A stretch of DNA of 64,000 bases. It comes from Bacteroidia bacterium. Its GTDB lineage: Bacteria > Bacteroidota > Bacteroidia > Flavobacteriales > Flavobacteriaceae. Below the pieces are notes generated by a model. That model was not told the DNA's origin, did not search any database, and saw only the letters and a list, made by a program, of their open reading frames with translations. The position numbers and the translations under genes were made by a program. Location of the stretch: positions 525,507-589,506 of the forward strand of contig JAUICK010000001.1 in the NCBI GenBank assembly GCA_030427865.1. The letters are read 5' to 3'. Shown in pieces: positions 19,875 to 29,082 of this stretch; position 1 is the stretch's first letter, and each line of letters starts with the position of its first letter.

Positions 19875-20552
19875 ATGAGCGGATTTTTCAAATCTTCAAT
19901 TGGAAGAAAAATAGCAATGGCGCTTTCTGCGTTCTTTCTGATGTTCTTCCTACTTCAGCATTTTGCAATCAATATTTTATCGGTTTTTAGTCCAGATTTA
20001 TTTAATGAAGTTTCTCATTTTATGGGAACAAATCCTTTGGTACAATTTGCCTTGCAGCCAATATTAATTTTTGGAGTAGTTTTTCATTTCGTAATGGGAT
20101 TTATTTTAGAACTAAAAAACAAAAAAGCTAAAGGAGTAAGTTATGCCAAAGATAATGGAGCAGCCAATTCTACATGGATGAGTAGAAATATGATTTGGAG
20201 CGGAGTAGCAATTTTAGCATTTGTTATACTACACTTTATCGATTTTTGGTTTCCAGAGATTAACACAAAATTTATTCAAGGCGATTGGTCTGGTTTACAC
20301 AATGGTGAGTTTAGATATTACCACGAATTGCAAGAAAAATTTTTAAGCCCTGTTAGAGTTGTAGCTTACGTAATTGCATTTGTGTTTTTAGCATTACATT
20401 TATTACATGGCTTTACATCGGCATTTCAATCTATGGGATCTACTGCTGGAAGAAAAAAAACATTACAAACTATTGGTAAAATTTATTCGATTGTAGTTCC
20501 TTTAGGATTTATTTTTATTGCAATTTACCATCACTTAAATCATAACCATTAA
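19875..20552 (+). CDS. sdhC: Succinate dehydrogenase cytochrome b subunit
   Basis: [26 protein letters not shown], conserved His residues in TMs, upstream of sdhA/B. Confidence 0.93.
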   Translation: MSGFFKSSIGRKIAMALSAFFLMFFLLQHFAINILSVFSPDLFNEVSHFMGTNPLVQFALQPILIFGVVFHFVMGFILELKNKKAKGVSYAKDNGAANSTWMSRNMIWSGVAILAFVILHFIDFWFPEINTKFIQGDWSGLHNGEFRYYHELQEKFLSPVRVVAYVIAFVFLALHLLHGFTSAFQSMGSTAGRKKTLQTIGKIYSIVVPLGFIFIAIYHHLNHNH

Positions 20553-20562
20553 TCTTAGAACT

Positions 20563-22575
20563 ATGGCTTTAAATTCAAAAGTACCAAATGGTCCATTAAA
20601 AGATAAATGGACAGATTATAAAAACAAAATAAACTTAGTAAACCCTGCCAACAAACGTCATATAGATGTTATTGTTGTAGGTACAGGTTTAGCTGGTGGT
20701 TCTGCATCAGCAACATTAGCAGAATTAGGTTATAATGTAAAAGCATTTGCTTATCAAGACTCTCCAAGAAGAGCACACTCTATTGCTGCGCAAGGAGGTA
20801 TTAACGCTGCAAAAAATTATCAAGGAGATGGAGATTCTACTTACAGATTGTTTTACGACACTGTAAAAGGAGGAGATTATCGTTCTCGAGAAGCAAACGT
20901 ATACAGATTAGCAGAAGTTTCTGCAAATATTATAGATCAATGTGTGGCTCAAGGAGTCCCTTTTGCTCGTGATTATGGAGGATTGTTAGATAACCGTTCT
21001 TTTGGTGGAGTTTTAGTTTCTAGAACTTTCTATGCAAAAGGGCAAACAGGTCAGCAATTATTATTGGGTGCATATTCTGCAATGAACAGACAAATTGCAC
21101 GAGGAAAAATAGAGATGTTTAACAGACATGAAATGTTAGATGTTGTTATTGTAGACGGAAAAGCAAGAGGAATTATTGCAAGAAACTTAGTTACAGGAGA
21201 AATTGAACGTCATTCAGCACACGCAGTAGTCATTGCTTCTGGAGGATATGGAAATGTTTATTTCTTATCAACTAACGCAATGGGCTCTAACGCTACTGCA
21301 GCTTGGAAAATACATAAAAAAGGAGCGTATTTCGCAAATCCTTGTTACACGCAAATTCATCCAACTTGTATTCCGCGTTCTGGAGATTATCAATCTAAAT
21401 TAACATTGATGTCAGAGTCGTTAAGAAATGATGGACGTATTTGGGTGCCAAAAAACATGGAAGACGTAATTGCGATTAGAGAGGGCAAGAAAAAACCAAC
21501 AGATTTATCTGAAGAAGAAAGAGATTACTATTTAGAAAGACGTTACCCAGCATTTGGTAACTTAGTTCCTCGTGATGTTGCTTCAAGAGCAGCAAAAGAG
21601 CGTTGTGATGCTGGTTATGGCGTAAATGCAACAGGTGAAGCTGTATATTTAGATTTTGCTGATGCCATTACAAGATATGGTACAGAACAAGCAAAAATTC
21701 AAAACATAGACAATCCTTCAGATGCTAAAATCTACGAGTTAGGGCAGAAAATTGTTGAGGCAAAATACGGAAACTTATTTCAAATGTATGAGAAAATTGT
21801 AGATGAAAATCCATACAAAACTCCAATGATGATTTATCCTGCTGTACACTACACAATGGGTGGTGTTTGGGTTGATTATAATTTGATGACAACCATTCCT
21901 GGATGTTATTGTATTGGAGAAGCAAATTTCTCTGATCACGGCGCCAATAGATTAGGAGCATCAGCATTAATGCAAGGTTTAGCAGACGGTTATTTTGTTC
22001 TACCTTACACTATTGGAGATTATTTATCTGATGATATTAGAACAGGTAAAATCCCAACAGATTCTCCAGAATTTGAAGAAGCTGAAAAAGCAGTAAAAGA
22101 CAACATCGATTTCTTTGTAAACAATAAAGGAACACACTCTGTAGACTACTACCACAAAAAATTAGGGAAAATTATGTGGGACAAATGTGGAATGAGTAGA
22201 AACGAAAAAGGGTTAAAAGAAGCCATGAAAGAAATCAAAGAATTAAGAGAAGATTTCTGGAAAAACGTTTCTGTTCCAGGAGGAGCAAACGAATTGAATC
22301 CTGAGTTAGAAAAAGCAGGTAGAGTAGCAGATTTCTTAGAATTAGGAGAGTTATTCGCTAAAGACGCTTTAGATAGAGAAGAATCTTGTGGAGGACACTT
22401 TAGAGAAGAATCTGCAGAAGAATCTGGCCCTCAAAAAGGAGAAGCAAAACGCGATGATGAAAACTTTGCGTATGTAGCTGCTTGGGAATACAAAGGAGAG
22501 CCGTCTAAAGCAAAATTACATAAAGAACAATTAGAATTTAAAGATATCGAACTAAAACAACGTTCATATAAATAA
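20563..22575 (+). CDS. sdhA: Succinate dehydrogenase/fumarate reductase flavoprotein subunit
   Basis: [79 protein letters not shown]. Confidence 0.97.
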   Translation: MALNSKVPNGPLKDKWTDYKNKINLVNPANKRHIDVIVVGTGLAGGSASATLAELGYNVKAFAYQDSPRRAHSIAAQGGINAAKNYQGDGDSTYRLFYDTVKGGDYRSREANVYRLAEVSANIIDQCVAQGVPFARDYGGLLDNRSFGGVLVSRTFYAKGQTGQQLLLGAYSAMNRQIARGKIEMFNRHEMLDVVIVDGKARGIIARNLVTGEIERHSAHAVVIASGGYGNVYFLSTNAMGSNATAAWKIHKKGAYFANPCYTQIHPTCIPRSGDYQSKLTLMSESLRNDGRIWVPKNMEDVIAIREGKKKPTDLSEEERDYYLERRYPAFGNLVPRDVASRAAKERCDAGYGVNATGEAVYLDFADAITRYGTEQAKIQNIDNPSDAKIYELGQKIVEAKYGNLFQMYEKIVDENPYKTPMMIYPAVHYTMGGVWVDYNLMTTIPGCYCIGEANFSDHGANRLGASALMQGLADGYFVLPYTIGDYLSDDIRTGKIPTDSPEFEEAEKAVKDNIDFFVNNKGTHSVDYYHKKLGKIMWDKCGMSRNEKGLKEAMKEIKELREDFWKNVSVPGGANELNPELEKAGRVADFLELGELFAKDALDREESCGGHFREESAEESGPQKGEAKRDDENFAYVAAWEYKGEPSKAKLHKEQLEFKDIELKQRSYK

Positions 22576-22594
22576 AAATAGTTTATGGTTGATG

Positions 22595-22626
22595 GTTGTT
22601 AGTTTATGGAAACAGAAACTAACAAC
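22595..22626 (+). repeat. Intercistronic hairpin between sdhA and sdhB
   Basis: GTTGTTAGTTT (22595-22605) and AAACTAACAAC (22616-22626), perfect 11-bp stem, 10-nt loop. Confidence 0.6.
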
Positions 22627-22654
22627 AAACAACTAAAAACCAAAAACTAAAACA

Positions 22655-23395
22655 ATGAATTTAACACTTAAAATTTGGAGACAAAAAGACTCAAACACAA
22701 AGGGTCAAATGGTAGATTATAAAGTGACTGATATTTCAGAACACATGTCTTTTTTAGAAATGATGGATGTTTTGAACGAACAATTAATTGCAAAAGGAGA
22801 AGAACCAATCGCTTTCGACCACGACTGTAGAGAAGGTATTTGTGGTATGTGTTCTATGTATATTAACGGAGAAGCACATGGACCAGATAGAGGTATTACC
22901 ACTTGTCAGTTACACATGCGTATGTTTAAAGATGGAGATACTATTACAATAGAACCATTTAGAGCAGCAGCATTTCCAGTAATTAAAGATTTAGTGGTAG
23001 ACAGAACTGCCTTTGATAGAATTCAGCATGCAGGGGGATATATTTCTGTAAATACTTCTGGTAACACACAAGATGCAAATGCAATTCCTATTTCTAAAGA
23101 AGCAGCAGATACAGCAATGGATGCCGCTACTTGTATTGGTTGTGGTGCTTGTGTAGCAACCTGTAAAAACTCATCAGCAATGTTGTTTGTAGGCGCAAAA
23201 GTATCTCAATATGCTTTATTACCACAAGGGCAAGTAGAAGCAGCAGATCGTGTAAAAAACATGGTAGCACAAATGGATTTAGAGGGTTTTGGAAACTGTA
23301 CTAATACAGGAGCTTGTGAGGTAGAATGCCCTAAAGGAATTTCTTTAGACAACATTGCAAGAATGAATAGAGAACTAATGAAAGCTTCTATTTAA
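22655..23395 (+). CDS. sdhB: Succinate dehydrogenase/fumarate reductase iron-sulfur subunit
   Basis: [37 protein letters not shown]. Confidence 0.97.
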   Translation: MNLTLKIWRQKDSNTKGQMVDYKVTDISEHMSFLEMMDVLNEQLIAKGEEPIAFDHDCREGICGMCSMYINGEAHGPDRGITTCQLHMRMFKDGDTITIEPFRAAAFPVIKDLVVDRTAFDRIQHAGGYISVNTSGNTQDANAIPISKEAADTAMDAATCIGCGACVATCKNSSAMLFVGAKVSQYALLPQGQVEAADRVKNMVAQMDLEGFGNCTNTGACEVECPKGISLDNIARMNRELMKASI

Positions 23396-23412
23396 TAATT
23401 GATATCATTTCG

Positions 23413-23608
23413 AGTTCGAGGCAATACTTCGCTATCGCTACGTTTTGCCTCGAACGTGTGGCGGCTAACGCCAAAGTCCTTGACAACACTCCGCTTCGCT
23501 TCGTACTGCCAAGAACTTCGCCTATAGCTTATTTTGACTCAACCAAGATATTTTCATATCTTGATTCTCGCAAAACAAGCCATAGCCGCCACACGTTATT
23601 TTCGAGTT
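23413..23608. repeat. Structured dispersed repeat, copy 1 (full length?)
   Basis: 23413-23540 identical to 63873-64000; 15-bp perfect inverted ends AACGTGTGGCGGCTA (23453-23467)/TAGCCGCCACACGTT (23583-23597); 10-bp hairpin at 23415-23454; GC-richer than the surroundings. Confidence 0.9.
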
Positions 23609-23640
23609 TATGAAAAAAATAATATCGACAAATCTCAATA

Positions 23641-23682
23641 AAAAAAGAAAACCCAAAATTAAATTTTGGGTTTTCTTTTTTT
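23641..23682. terminator. Bidirectional Rho-independent terminator between sdhB and the HTH gene
   Basis: Perfect inverted repeat AAAAAAGAAAACCCAAAATT/AATTTTGGGTTTTCTTTTTT. Confidence 0.8.
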
Positions 23683-23697
23683 AGAGTAAAAACCTAC

Positions 23698-23973
23698 CTA
23701 TTCTATATCTTTAAAAAAATCTTTTGGCGAAATTTCTAACTTATTTAAAATAAGTAATAAACGTTCTAAATCTAATTTTGTTTGCCCTTTAATTACTTTA
23801 AAATAACCGTTTTCAGTTAAACCCAAATAAGCTGCAATTTCAAAACGACTAATATTAACTGCTTTTCTTTTTTCTTCTATAGCTGTTAAAATGGTTTTGT
23901 AAAATTCTAGTATTCTTTCTCTTTCTCTTTCTCTTTCTCTTTCTCTTTCTCTTTCTCTTTCTCTTTCTTTCAT
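23698..23973 (-). CDS. Small HTH (XRE-like) transcriptional regulator with N-terminal (ER)9 tract
   Basis: MK(ER)9ILEFYKTILTAIEEKRKAVNISRFEIAAYLGLTENGYFKVIKGQTKLDLERLLLILNKLEISPKDFF; start taken at the ATG before the repeat tract. Confidence 0.75.
   Translation of the reverse strand: MKERERERERERERERERERILEFYKTILTAIEEKRKAVNISRFEIAAYLGLTENGYFKVIKGQTKLDLERLLLILNKLEISPKDFFKDIE
23914..23967 (-). repeat. Hexanucleotide microsatellite, 9 perfect copies (GAAAGA on coding strand)
   Basis: TCTTTC x9 on + strand, in frame inside the HTH gene. Confidence 0.97.
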
Positions 23974-24025
23974 AATGTATTTTCTTTTTCTATGTAAAAA
24001 TAAGAAAAAAATACATTTAAAAATC

Positions 24026-24093
24026 TTCCATTTTGGCATACCCGAAAACAGTGAGTTTTTTATATCACTGAAAATGGGTATGCCATAATGGAA
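24026..24093. repeat. Long imperfect palindrome upstream of the HTH gene
   Basis: TTCCATTTTGGCATACCC (24026-24043) / GGGTATGCCATAATGGAA (24076-24093), 17/18 pairs, with inner CAGTGA (24049-24054)/TCACTG (24065-24070). Confidence 0.85.
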
Positions 24094-24230
24094 ATGATTT
24101 TATTTTGTGGCGTAAAAAATATTTCCCAATTTTGAGAAAAGAAATTGCTATGAAAACAAAATTTCTTCCCCAAAAGCGTTATTGCGAGAAGTTTACAACG
24201 AAGTAATCTTTTAATAAAATAAAACTAATT

Positions 24231-24280
24231 GTTATTTCGAAATGAGTCCTTTTTAGGCGATTGAGAAATCTTCTTTTATC
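24231..24280. repeat. Dispersed intergenic repeat TTATTTCGAAATGAG...GAGAAATCT
   Basis: Same family signature as 15857-15945. Confidence 0.4.
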
Positions 24281-24281
24281 T

Positions 24282-24306
24282 GTCATTCCTGCGAAGGCAG
24301 GAATCT
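24282..24306. repeat. REP-like hairpin GTCATTCCTGCGAAGGCAGGAATCT
   Basis: ATTCCTGC-gaag-GCAGGAAT perfect 8-bp stem; same flanks as 10673-10698. Confidence 0.6.
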
Positions 24307-24544
24307 AAAACTTAGAAAAACCTCCGCTTGCGGAATTAAGAAATATAAAAATCTTGCAGAATACATATATAACCTAAAACAAATGCCTATGTAAATAAAC
24401 AACAACAAGCAGAGGAAGTCTTGCAAAAGTAAGCCTTTTTCTACAAGTTTTTAAAGAATTTTAAACTTGTTGAGTCATTTAAAGTTCTAAATATATTTTA
24501 ATAAACAAATCCAAATATAAGTTTGGATTACAAAATTTTATACA

Positions 24545-24799
24545 ATGAAAAAATTAATTTTAGCAATGGTTTTTGTTTTTGCAACAGGAACTATGATGAA
24601 TGCGAATTCTTCAAATGAAGAGACAAAAAAAACAGCAACTAAATCTATGGAAGTTGAGGAGTATTTTGGTTGTGCTAGAGACTGTGTAGATAGTGCAATG
24701 GAAGAGACTTTCGAAGATGCAGTGGATAATGGAACTTTACCATTGGTATCTGATTATATGGATAACTACAGAGCATGTTTTGCCTCTAACTGCCAATAG
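24545..24799 (+). CDS. Small secreted Cys-containing protein (84 aa)
   Basis: Signal peptide MKKLILAMVFVFATGTMMNA; mature part with GCARDC, C, C (4 Cys); hairpin terminator follows. Confidence 0.7.
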   Translation: MKKLILAMVFVFATGTMMNANSSNEETKKTATKSMEVEEYFGCARDCVDSAMEETFEDAVDNGTLPLVSDYMDNYRACFASNCQ

Positions 24800-24814
24800 T
24801 TAACTTTAACCTTT

Positions 24815-24850
24815 AAGAATCACTAAAATTATTTTGGTGATTCTTATTCA
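24815..24850 (+). terminator. Hairpin terminator after the small secreted protein gene
   Basis: AAGAATCACTAAAAT/ATTTTGGTGATTCTT followed by ATTC. Confidence 0.6.
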
Positions 24851-24855
24851 AAATT

Positions 24856-25620
24856 ATGTATATGAAAAAAAATATTGAAATTATTATTCTTTTATCTTTT
24901 TTAACATTAACAAATATAAAAGCACAAGAACTAACAGGTAGAGTTACTTATAATGTTTCACTAAACCTAACTATTGAAGAGGCAACAAAAAGAAATAATG
25001 CAATAGGAAGAAAAATATCACAACGATCAATTGATCGAATTAACAATGCAAGAGATGTTTTAGCTTTTTTAGAATTTAATAATCAACATTCTATTCAAAA
25101 ATTAGAGACTAAATTAAATAATGAAGGAAAAAATATAAGAAATAAAACAAAATCGGGAGCTGGAAATAAAAAAATCTATTATACAAATAATTCTTTTTTA
25201 CAAAAGAATAGTGTTGTCGATTGCGAAACTCTAGGAGAGTGTTTTTTAATAGAACAACCTAAACCGGTCTGGAAAATTACTCAAATATCTAAAATTATAG
25301 GAGGCTATTTGTGTTTCAAAGCTGTATATCAAAACAAATTATATAAAGAAAAAAAACCTATAGCATGGTTTACACCTAAAGTACCCGCAAGATATGGGCC
25401 TAAATTTTTTTCTGGATTACCAGGTTTAATTTTAGAATTAGAAGATAATACAGTCACATTTACAGCAGTAAAAATAGAACTGAACCCAAAAGAGGAAGTT
25501 AAAATTAAAAAACCTAAAGGTATAGCTATCACTAAAGAAAATTATGAGAAGTTACTAAGAAAAAAGTTTCCGGACTTTTATAAAAAATGGGAAAAATATA
25601 AAAAATCAAAGAAATCTTAA
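24856..25620 (+). CDS. GLPGLI family protein
   Basis: WFTPKVPARYGPKFFSGLPGLILELED. Confidence 0.9.
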   Translation: MYMKKNIEIIILLSFLTLTNIKAQELTGRVTYNVSLNLTIEEATKRNNAIGRKISQRSIDRINNARDVLAFLEFNNQHSIQKLETKLNNEGKNIRNKTKSGAGNKKIYYTNNSFLQKNSVVDCETLGECFLIEQPKPVWKITQISKIIGGYLCFKAVYQNKLYKEKKPIAWFTPKVPARYGPKFFSGLPGLILELEDNTVTFTAVKIELNPKEEVKIKKPKGIAITKENYEKLLRKKFPDFYKKWEKYKKSKKS

Positions 25621-25628
25621 TAAATATT

Positions 25629-26359
25629 ATGAAAAAGAAAATTTTAATATTAGTCTATTTTACGAGTACCATTATTTTTTCGCAAAACATAAGCGGAAAA
25701 GTAACCTACGTAGTTTCTATGACGCCAATATCTGATAAAAAAATAGATTCTATTTTTTCAAATAAGAAAAACAAAAACCCTAAAATGAATGCTTGGATAA
25801 GAGGTATCTATAAAAATACACCTAATGTAAATGCGTATTTAGATTTTATAGATGGGAATCTATCTATTATGTAGAAGATGAAATGGAGGTAGAAGTAGAA
25901 GGTAAACCTATGTTTAATATGAATAGAATTTTTGCTGGAGGCGATAACAAAACATATAAAAACACAAAAACAAAAGAGTATGTAAAGGAATATGTTAGAG
26001 AAAACTTATTGATAGAGGTGAATGAAAAAAAATGGAAAATTACCCAAGAATCTAAACAAATAGGAAGTTATCTGTGTTTTAAAGCAATTGATATAGAATC
26101 CACCAACACAAAAATGAAACCTGTTGTGTGGTTTACACCCCAAATACCTGTAAGTTTCGGTCCAAAAGAATACAATGGATTGCCAGGGTTAGTCATTTTA
26201 GTAGAAATGTATAACAGAACAATTAGTGCCTCTAAAATAGTTTTAAACCCTAAAGAGAAAATTAAGCTAAAAAAACTAATAAAAGGAGAAAGAATAACAT
26301 CAGCTGCGTTTAAAGAAAAGACAAAAAACTTTTGGAGAAATATTAAAAAAAAGCAATAG
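25629..26359 (+). pseudogene. GLPGLI family protein split by a frameshift (25629-25874 / 25883-26359)
   Basis: First ORF has signal peptide and ends ...LDFIDGNLSIM*; shifted frame reads ...SIYYVEDEMEVEVEG...WFTPQIPVSFGPKEYNGLPGLVILVE; consistent with one lost base near 25857-25860. Confidence 0.8.
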
Positions 26360-26368
26360 CTGTAACCT

Positions 26369-29038
26369 ATGAAAAAGAAACTCCTAATATGTATATGTTC
26401 GCTTTTTAGTATTACACTTTTTTCTCAAAAAGTTAGTTTAACAGGTGTTGTAAAAGATAGTCTACAAAATCCTTTGCCTTATGCAAACGTTATTGCAAAA
26501 CCTAAAGATGTTTCTGAAAACCTACAATTTGCTATCACAGATAATGAAGGCTATTATAAGTTGTTAGTAGCAAAAGGAGATACCATCACCATTAGTATTT
26601 CTTATTTAGGGTATAAACCTATTAACTTTCAGTTTATAGCTTCAAAAAACACTAAAAAAGATTTTGTTTTGCTGCAATCTTCAGAACAATTAGACGAGGT
26701 GGTTATAGAAATGCCAGTAACCGTTAGAGGAGACACCACCACCTACAACACACAAAAATTTATAGACGGTTCAGAACGTAAACTAAAAAACGTTTTAAAA
26801 AAATTACCAGGTGTAGAAGTGAATAAAGATGGTAGCGTTACTGTACAAGGTAAAAAAGTAACCAAAATGTTGGTAGATGGTAAAAAGTTTTTTGGTGGTA
26901 ACTCTAAACTAGCAGTAGAAAATATACCTGCAGATGCTGTAGACAAGGTTAAAGTAATAGATAATTATAACGAAGTCGCTTTTTTAAAAGGATTAACAGA
27001 TTCTGATGATATGGCTATGGACATCAAATTAAAAGAAGATAAAAAGCGCTTTGTTTTTGGTGATGTAGAAGCAGGCAAAGGCAATAAAAAATTTTACAAA
27101 ACCAGTGCCAATTTATTTTATTATTCGCCAAAAACCAATGTAAACTTTATTGGAAACATCAATAATATAGGTGAAAAAACGTTTACATTTAGAGATTACA
27201 CGAGTTTTTCTGGAGGTGTAAATGCTGTTTTTAGAGGCAATTTTGATTATAAAGGAGGCAATTTCTCACAATTTTTACAAAGTAATGATGTATTAGCAAG
27301 CAAACAGAAATTTGGAGCGATTAACATTACAAAAACAGCTACCTCAAAATTAGATGTTGCTGGTTATGCTATTTTTTCGAGTTCAGATATCGAAAATCAC
27401 ATAGAAACTCAAAATGAATATGCAAACTTTACAGAAAACAGAACCAATACAACCCAAGCAGAAAATTTGTTAGGTATTGGAAATTTAAACTTAGAGTACA
27501 CGCCAAATGATAAAGAAAAATGGTATGCCAGAACGCAAGTAAAAAGAACTAGTAATAGCAATGATAATAATTTATCTTCTATAGTCGCATCAAACACCAA
27601 CACCATTTTAACTAACAGAGATTTAACAGCAACTTACATCAATCAAAATTTAGAATTGCATAAAAGACAATCAGACAAACACACGTTTTCAACAGTCTTT
27701 AATTATGTGTTTGATAAAAACAATCAAAATGCTTTTTGGCAAACACAAGATGATGCTTTTAATGGTTTAATTCCTATTACCAATCAGAATTTATATCTCA
27801 TCAATCAATTAAAAAACACCAAAGAACAAAATATTGATGCTGTTTTTAAGCATTTTTGGGAAGTAAATAACAACAATCATATATACACAACAGTAGGGAA
27901 TAAATTTTTGATAGAAGATTTTTCTACGGATGATAGCCAAACTTTAGATAATGGAAAGATCAATAATTTTAATACAAACGGATTTGGTAACAATCTAGAC
28001 TTTAAACTAAACGATTTATTTTTTGGTGTGCACTATAAATTTAGAACTGGCATTTTTACCATTAAACAAGGTGTTTTTGCGCACAATTACAATTGGAGTT
28101 TAGATCAGCAAACTCAAACAAATAAAAATAAGTGGGTTGTTTTACCTGAATTTTTGGCAAAAATTGAGTTTAATAAATCAAAAAAAATCACCATAAATTA
28201 TAATTTAAAAACCAACTTCTCTAACGCTAGTAGGTTTGCAAATCGATTTTATTTACAGTCGTATAATTCAGTTTTTAAAGGAAATGAAAACTTAGAAAAC
28301 GATTTATACCATTCTGCACGAATTTTTTATAGTAGATTTAGTTTGTATAGAGGGTTAATGTTACATGCCATTGTAAATTATACTAAACAGATTAAAGGGG
28401 TTAGAAATACAGTTAATTTCGATACCAGCAATTCTAATCCTGCGTTAAGAATTAATCAATTTTTAACAGCTCAAACGTTTGACAATCCTTCAGAAACCTT
28501 AAGAGGAAATATTCATTTACAAAAAACGATAAAAAAACTCAAATATAAATTTGATGTTGGTTTTAACAACAATCAATACATACAACAAGTAGATAATGTT
28601 TTACAAACCAATAAAAACAAAAGTTACGATTATGAAATAGCTATAGAAACGTTGTTTGATGATTTTCCAACGTTAGAAATTGGATTTAAACAAGATATTG
28701 GGCGATTCATTTCTAGTAATAACACTTCAAAATTTGTATCAACAGAACCATTTTTAAATTTAGATTATAATTTTTTAAAAGGCTTCATTTTTAATTTTGA
28801 CTATATCTGGAGCAACTATCAAAATAAGACTTTAAATCAGAAAAATGTTTACGAAATAGCTAATGCAACCTTGTCTTACAGAAAAGAAAACAGTGCTTGG
28901 TCTTATAAAATTAAAACACAAAATTTATTCAATGCACGGTTTAAACAAAGCAACCGTTTTTCAGATTATGTAATTTCAGACACAAAAACCTTTATTTTAC
29001 CAAGAATTATAATGCTTAGTATTGGATATAATTTGTAG
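26369..29038 (+). CDS. Outer membrane beta-barrel / TonB-receptor-like protein with carboxypeptidase-regulatory-like N-domain
   Basis: VSLTGVVKDSLQNPLPYANVIAKPK, plug-like KKLPGVEVNKDGSVTVQGKKVTKMLVDGKKFFGG, C-terminal barrel strands. Confidence 0.88.
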   Translation: MKKKLLICICSLFSITLFSQKVSLTGVVKDSLQNPLPYANVIAKPKDVSENLQFAITDNEGYYKLLVAKGDTITISISYLGYKPINFQFIASKNTKKDFVLLQSSEQLDEVVIEMPVTVRGDTTTYNTQKFIDGSERKLKNVLKKLPGVEVNKDGSVTVQGKKVTKMLVDGKKFFGGNSKLAVENIPADAVDKVKVIDNYNEVAFLKGLTDSDDMAMDIKLKEDKKRFVFGDVEAGKGNKKFYKTSANLFYYSPKTNVNFIGNINNIGEKTFTFRDYTSFSGGVNAVFRGNFDYKGGNFSQFLQSNDVLASKQKFGAINITKTATSKLDVAGYAIFSSSDIENHIETQNEYANFTENRTNTTQAENLLGIGNLNLEYTPNDKEKWYARTQVKRTSNSNDNNLSSIVASNTNTILTNRDLTATYINQNLELHKRQSDKHTFSTVFNYVFDKNNQNAFWQTQDDAFNGLIPITNQNLYLINQLKNTKEQNIDAVFKHFWEVNNNNHIYTTVGNKFLIEDFSTDDSQTLDNGKINNFNTNGFGNNLDFKLNDLFFGVHYKFRTGIFTIKQGVFAHNYNWSLDQQTQTNKNKWVVLPEFLAKIEFNKSKKITINYNLKTNFSNASRFANRFYLQSYNSVFKGNENLENDLYHSARIFYSRFSLYRGLMLHAIVNYTKQIKGVRNTVNFDTSNSNPALRINQFLTAQTFDNPSETLRGNIHLQKTIKKLKYKFDVGFNNNQYIQQVDNVLQTNKNKSYDYEIAIETLFDDFPTLEIGFKQDIGRFISSNNTSKFVSTEPFLNLDYNFLKGFIFNFDYIWSNYQNKTLNQKNVYEIANATLSYRKENSAWSYKIKTQNLFNARFKQSNRFSDYVISDTKTFILPRIIMLSIGYNL

Positions 29039-29082
29039 TCTAAAGTCTAACTAAAAACAGAGATTGAATACAAACAAATAAC

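Noticed and set aside
23453-23597. Integron attC-like site (starts AAC, ends GTT, imperfect palindrome of ~145 bp)
   Set aside because: Flanking core sites do not match RYYYAAC/GTTRRRY (CTCGAAC and GTTATTT), there is no integron integrase or gene-cassette array in the window, and the 15-bp ends are perfect where attC sites normally carry extrahelical bases. Kept only as a general structured repeat.
23914-23967. CRISPR-like or minisatellite array
   Set aside because: Pure 6-bp tandem repeat without spacers; it is coding microsatellite DNA.
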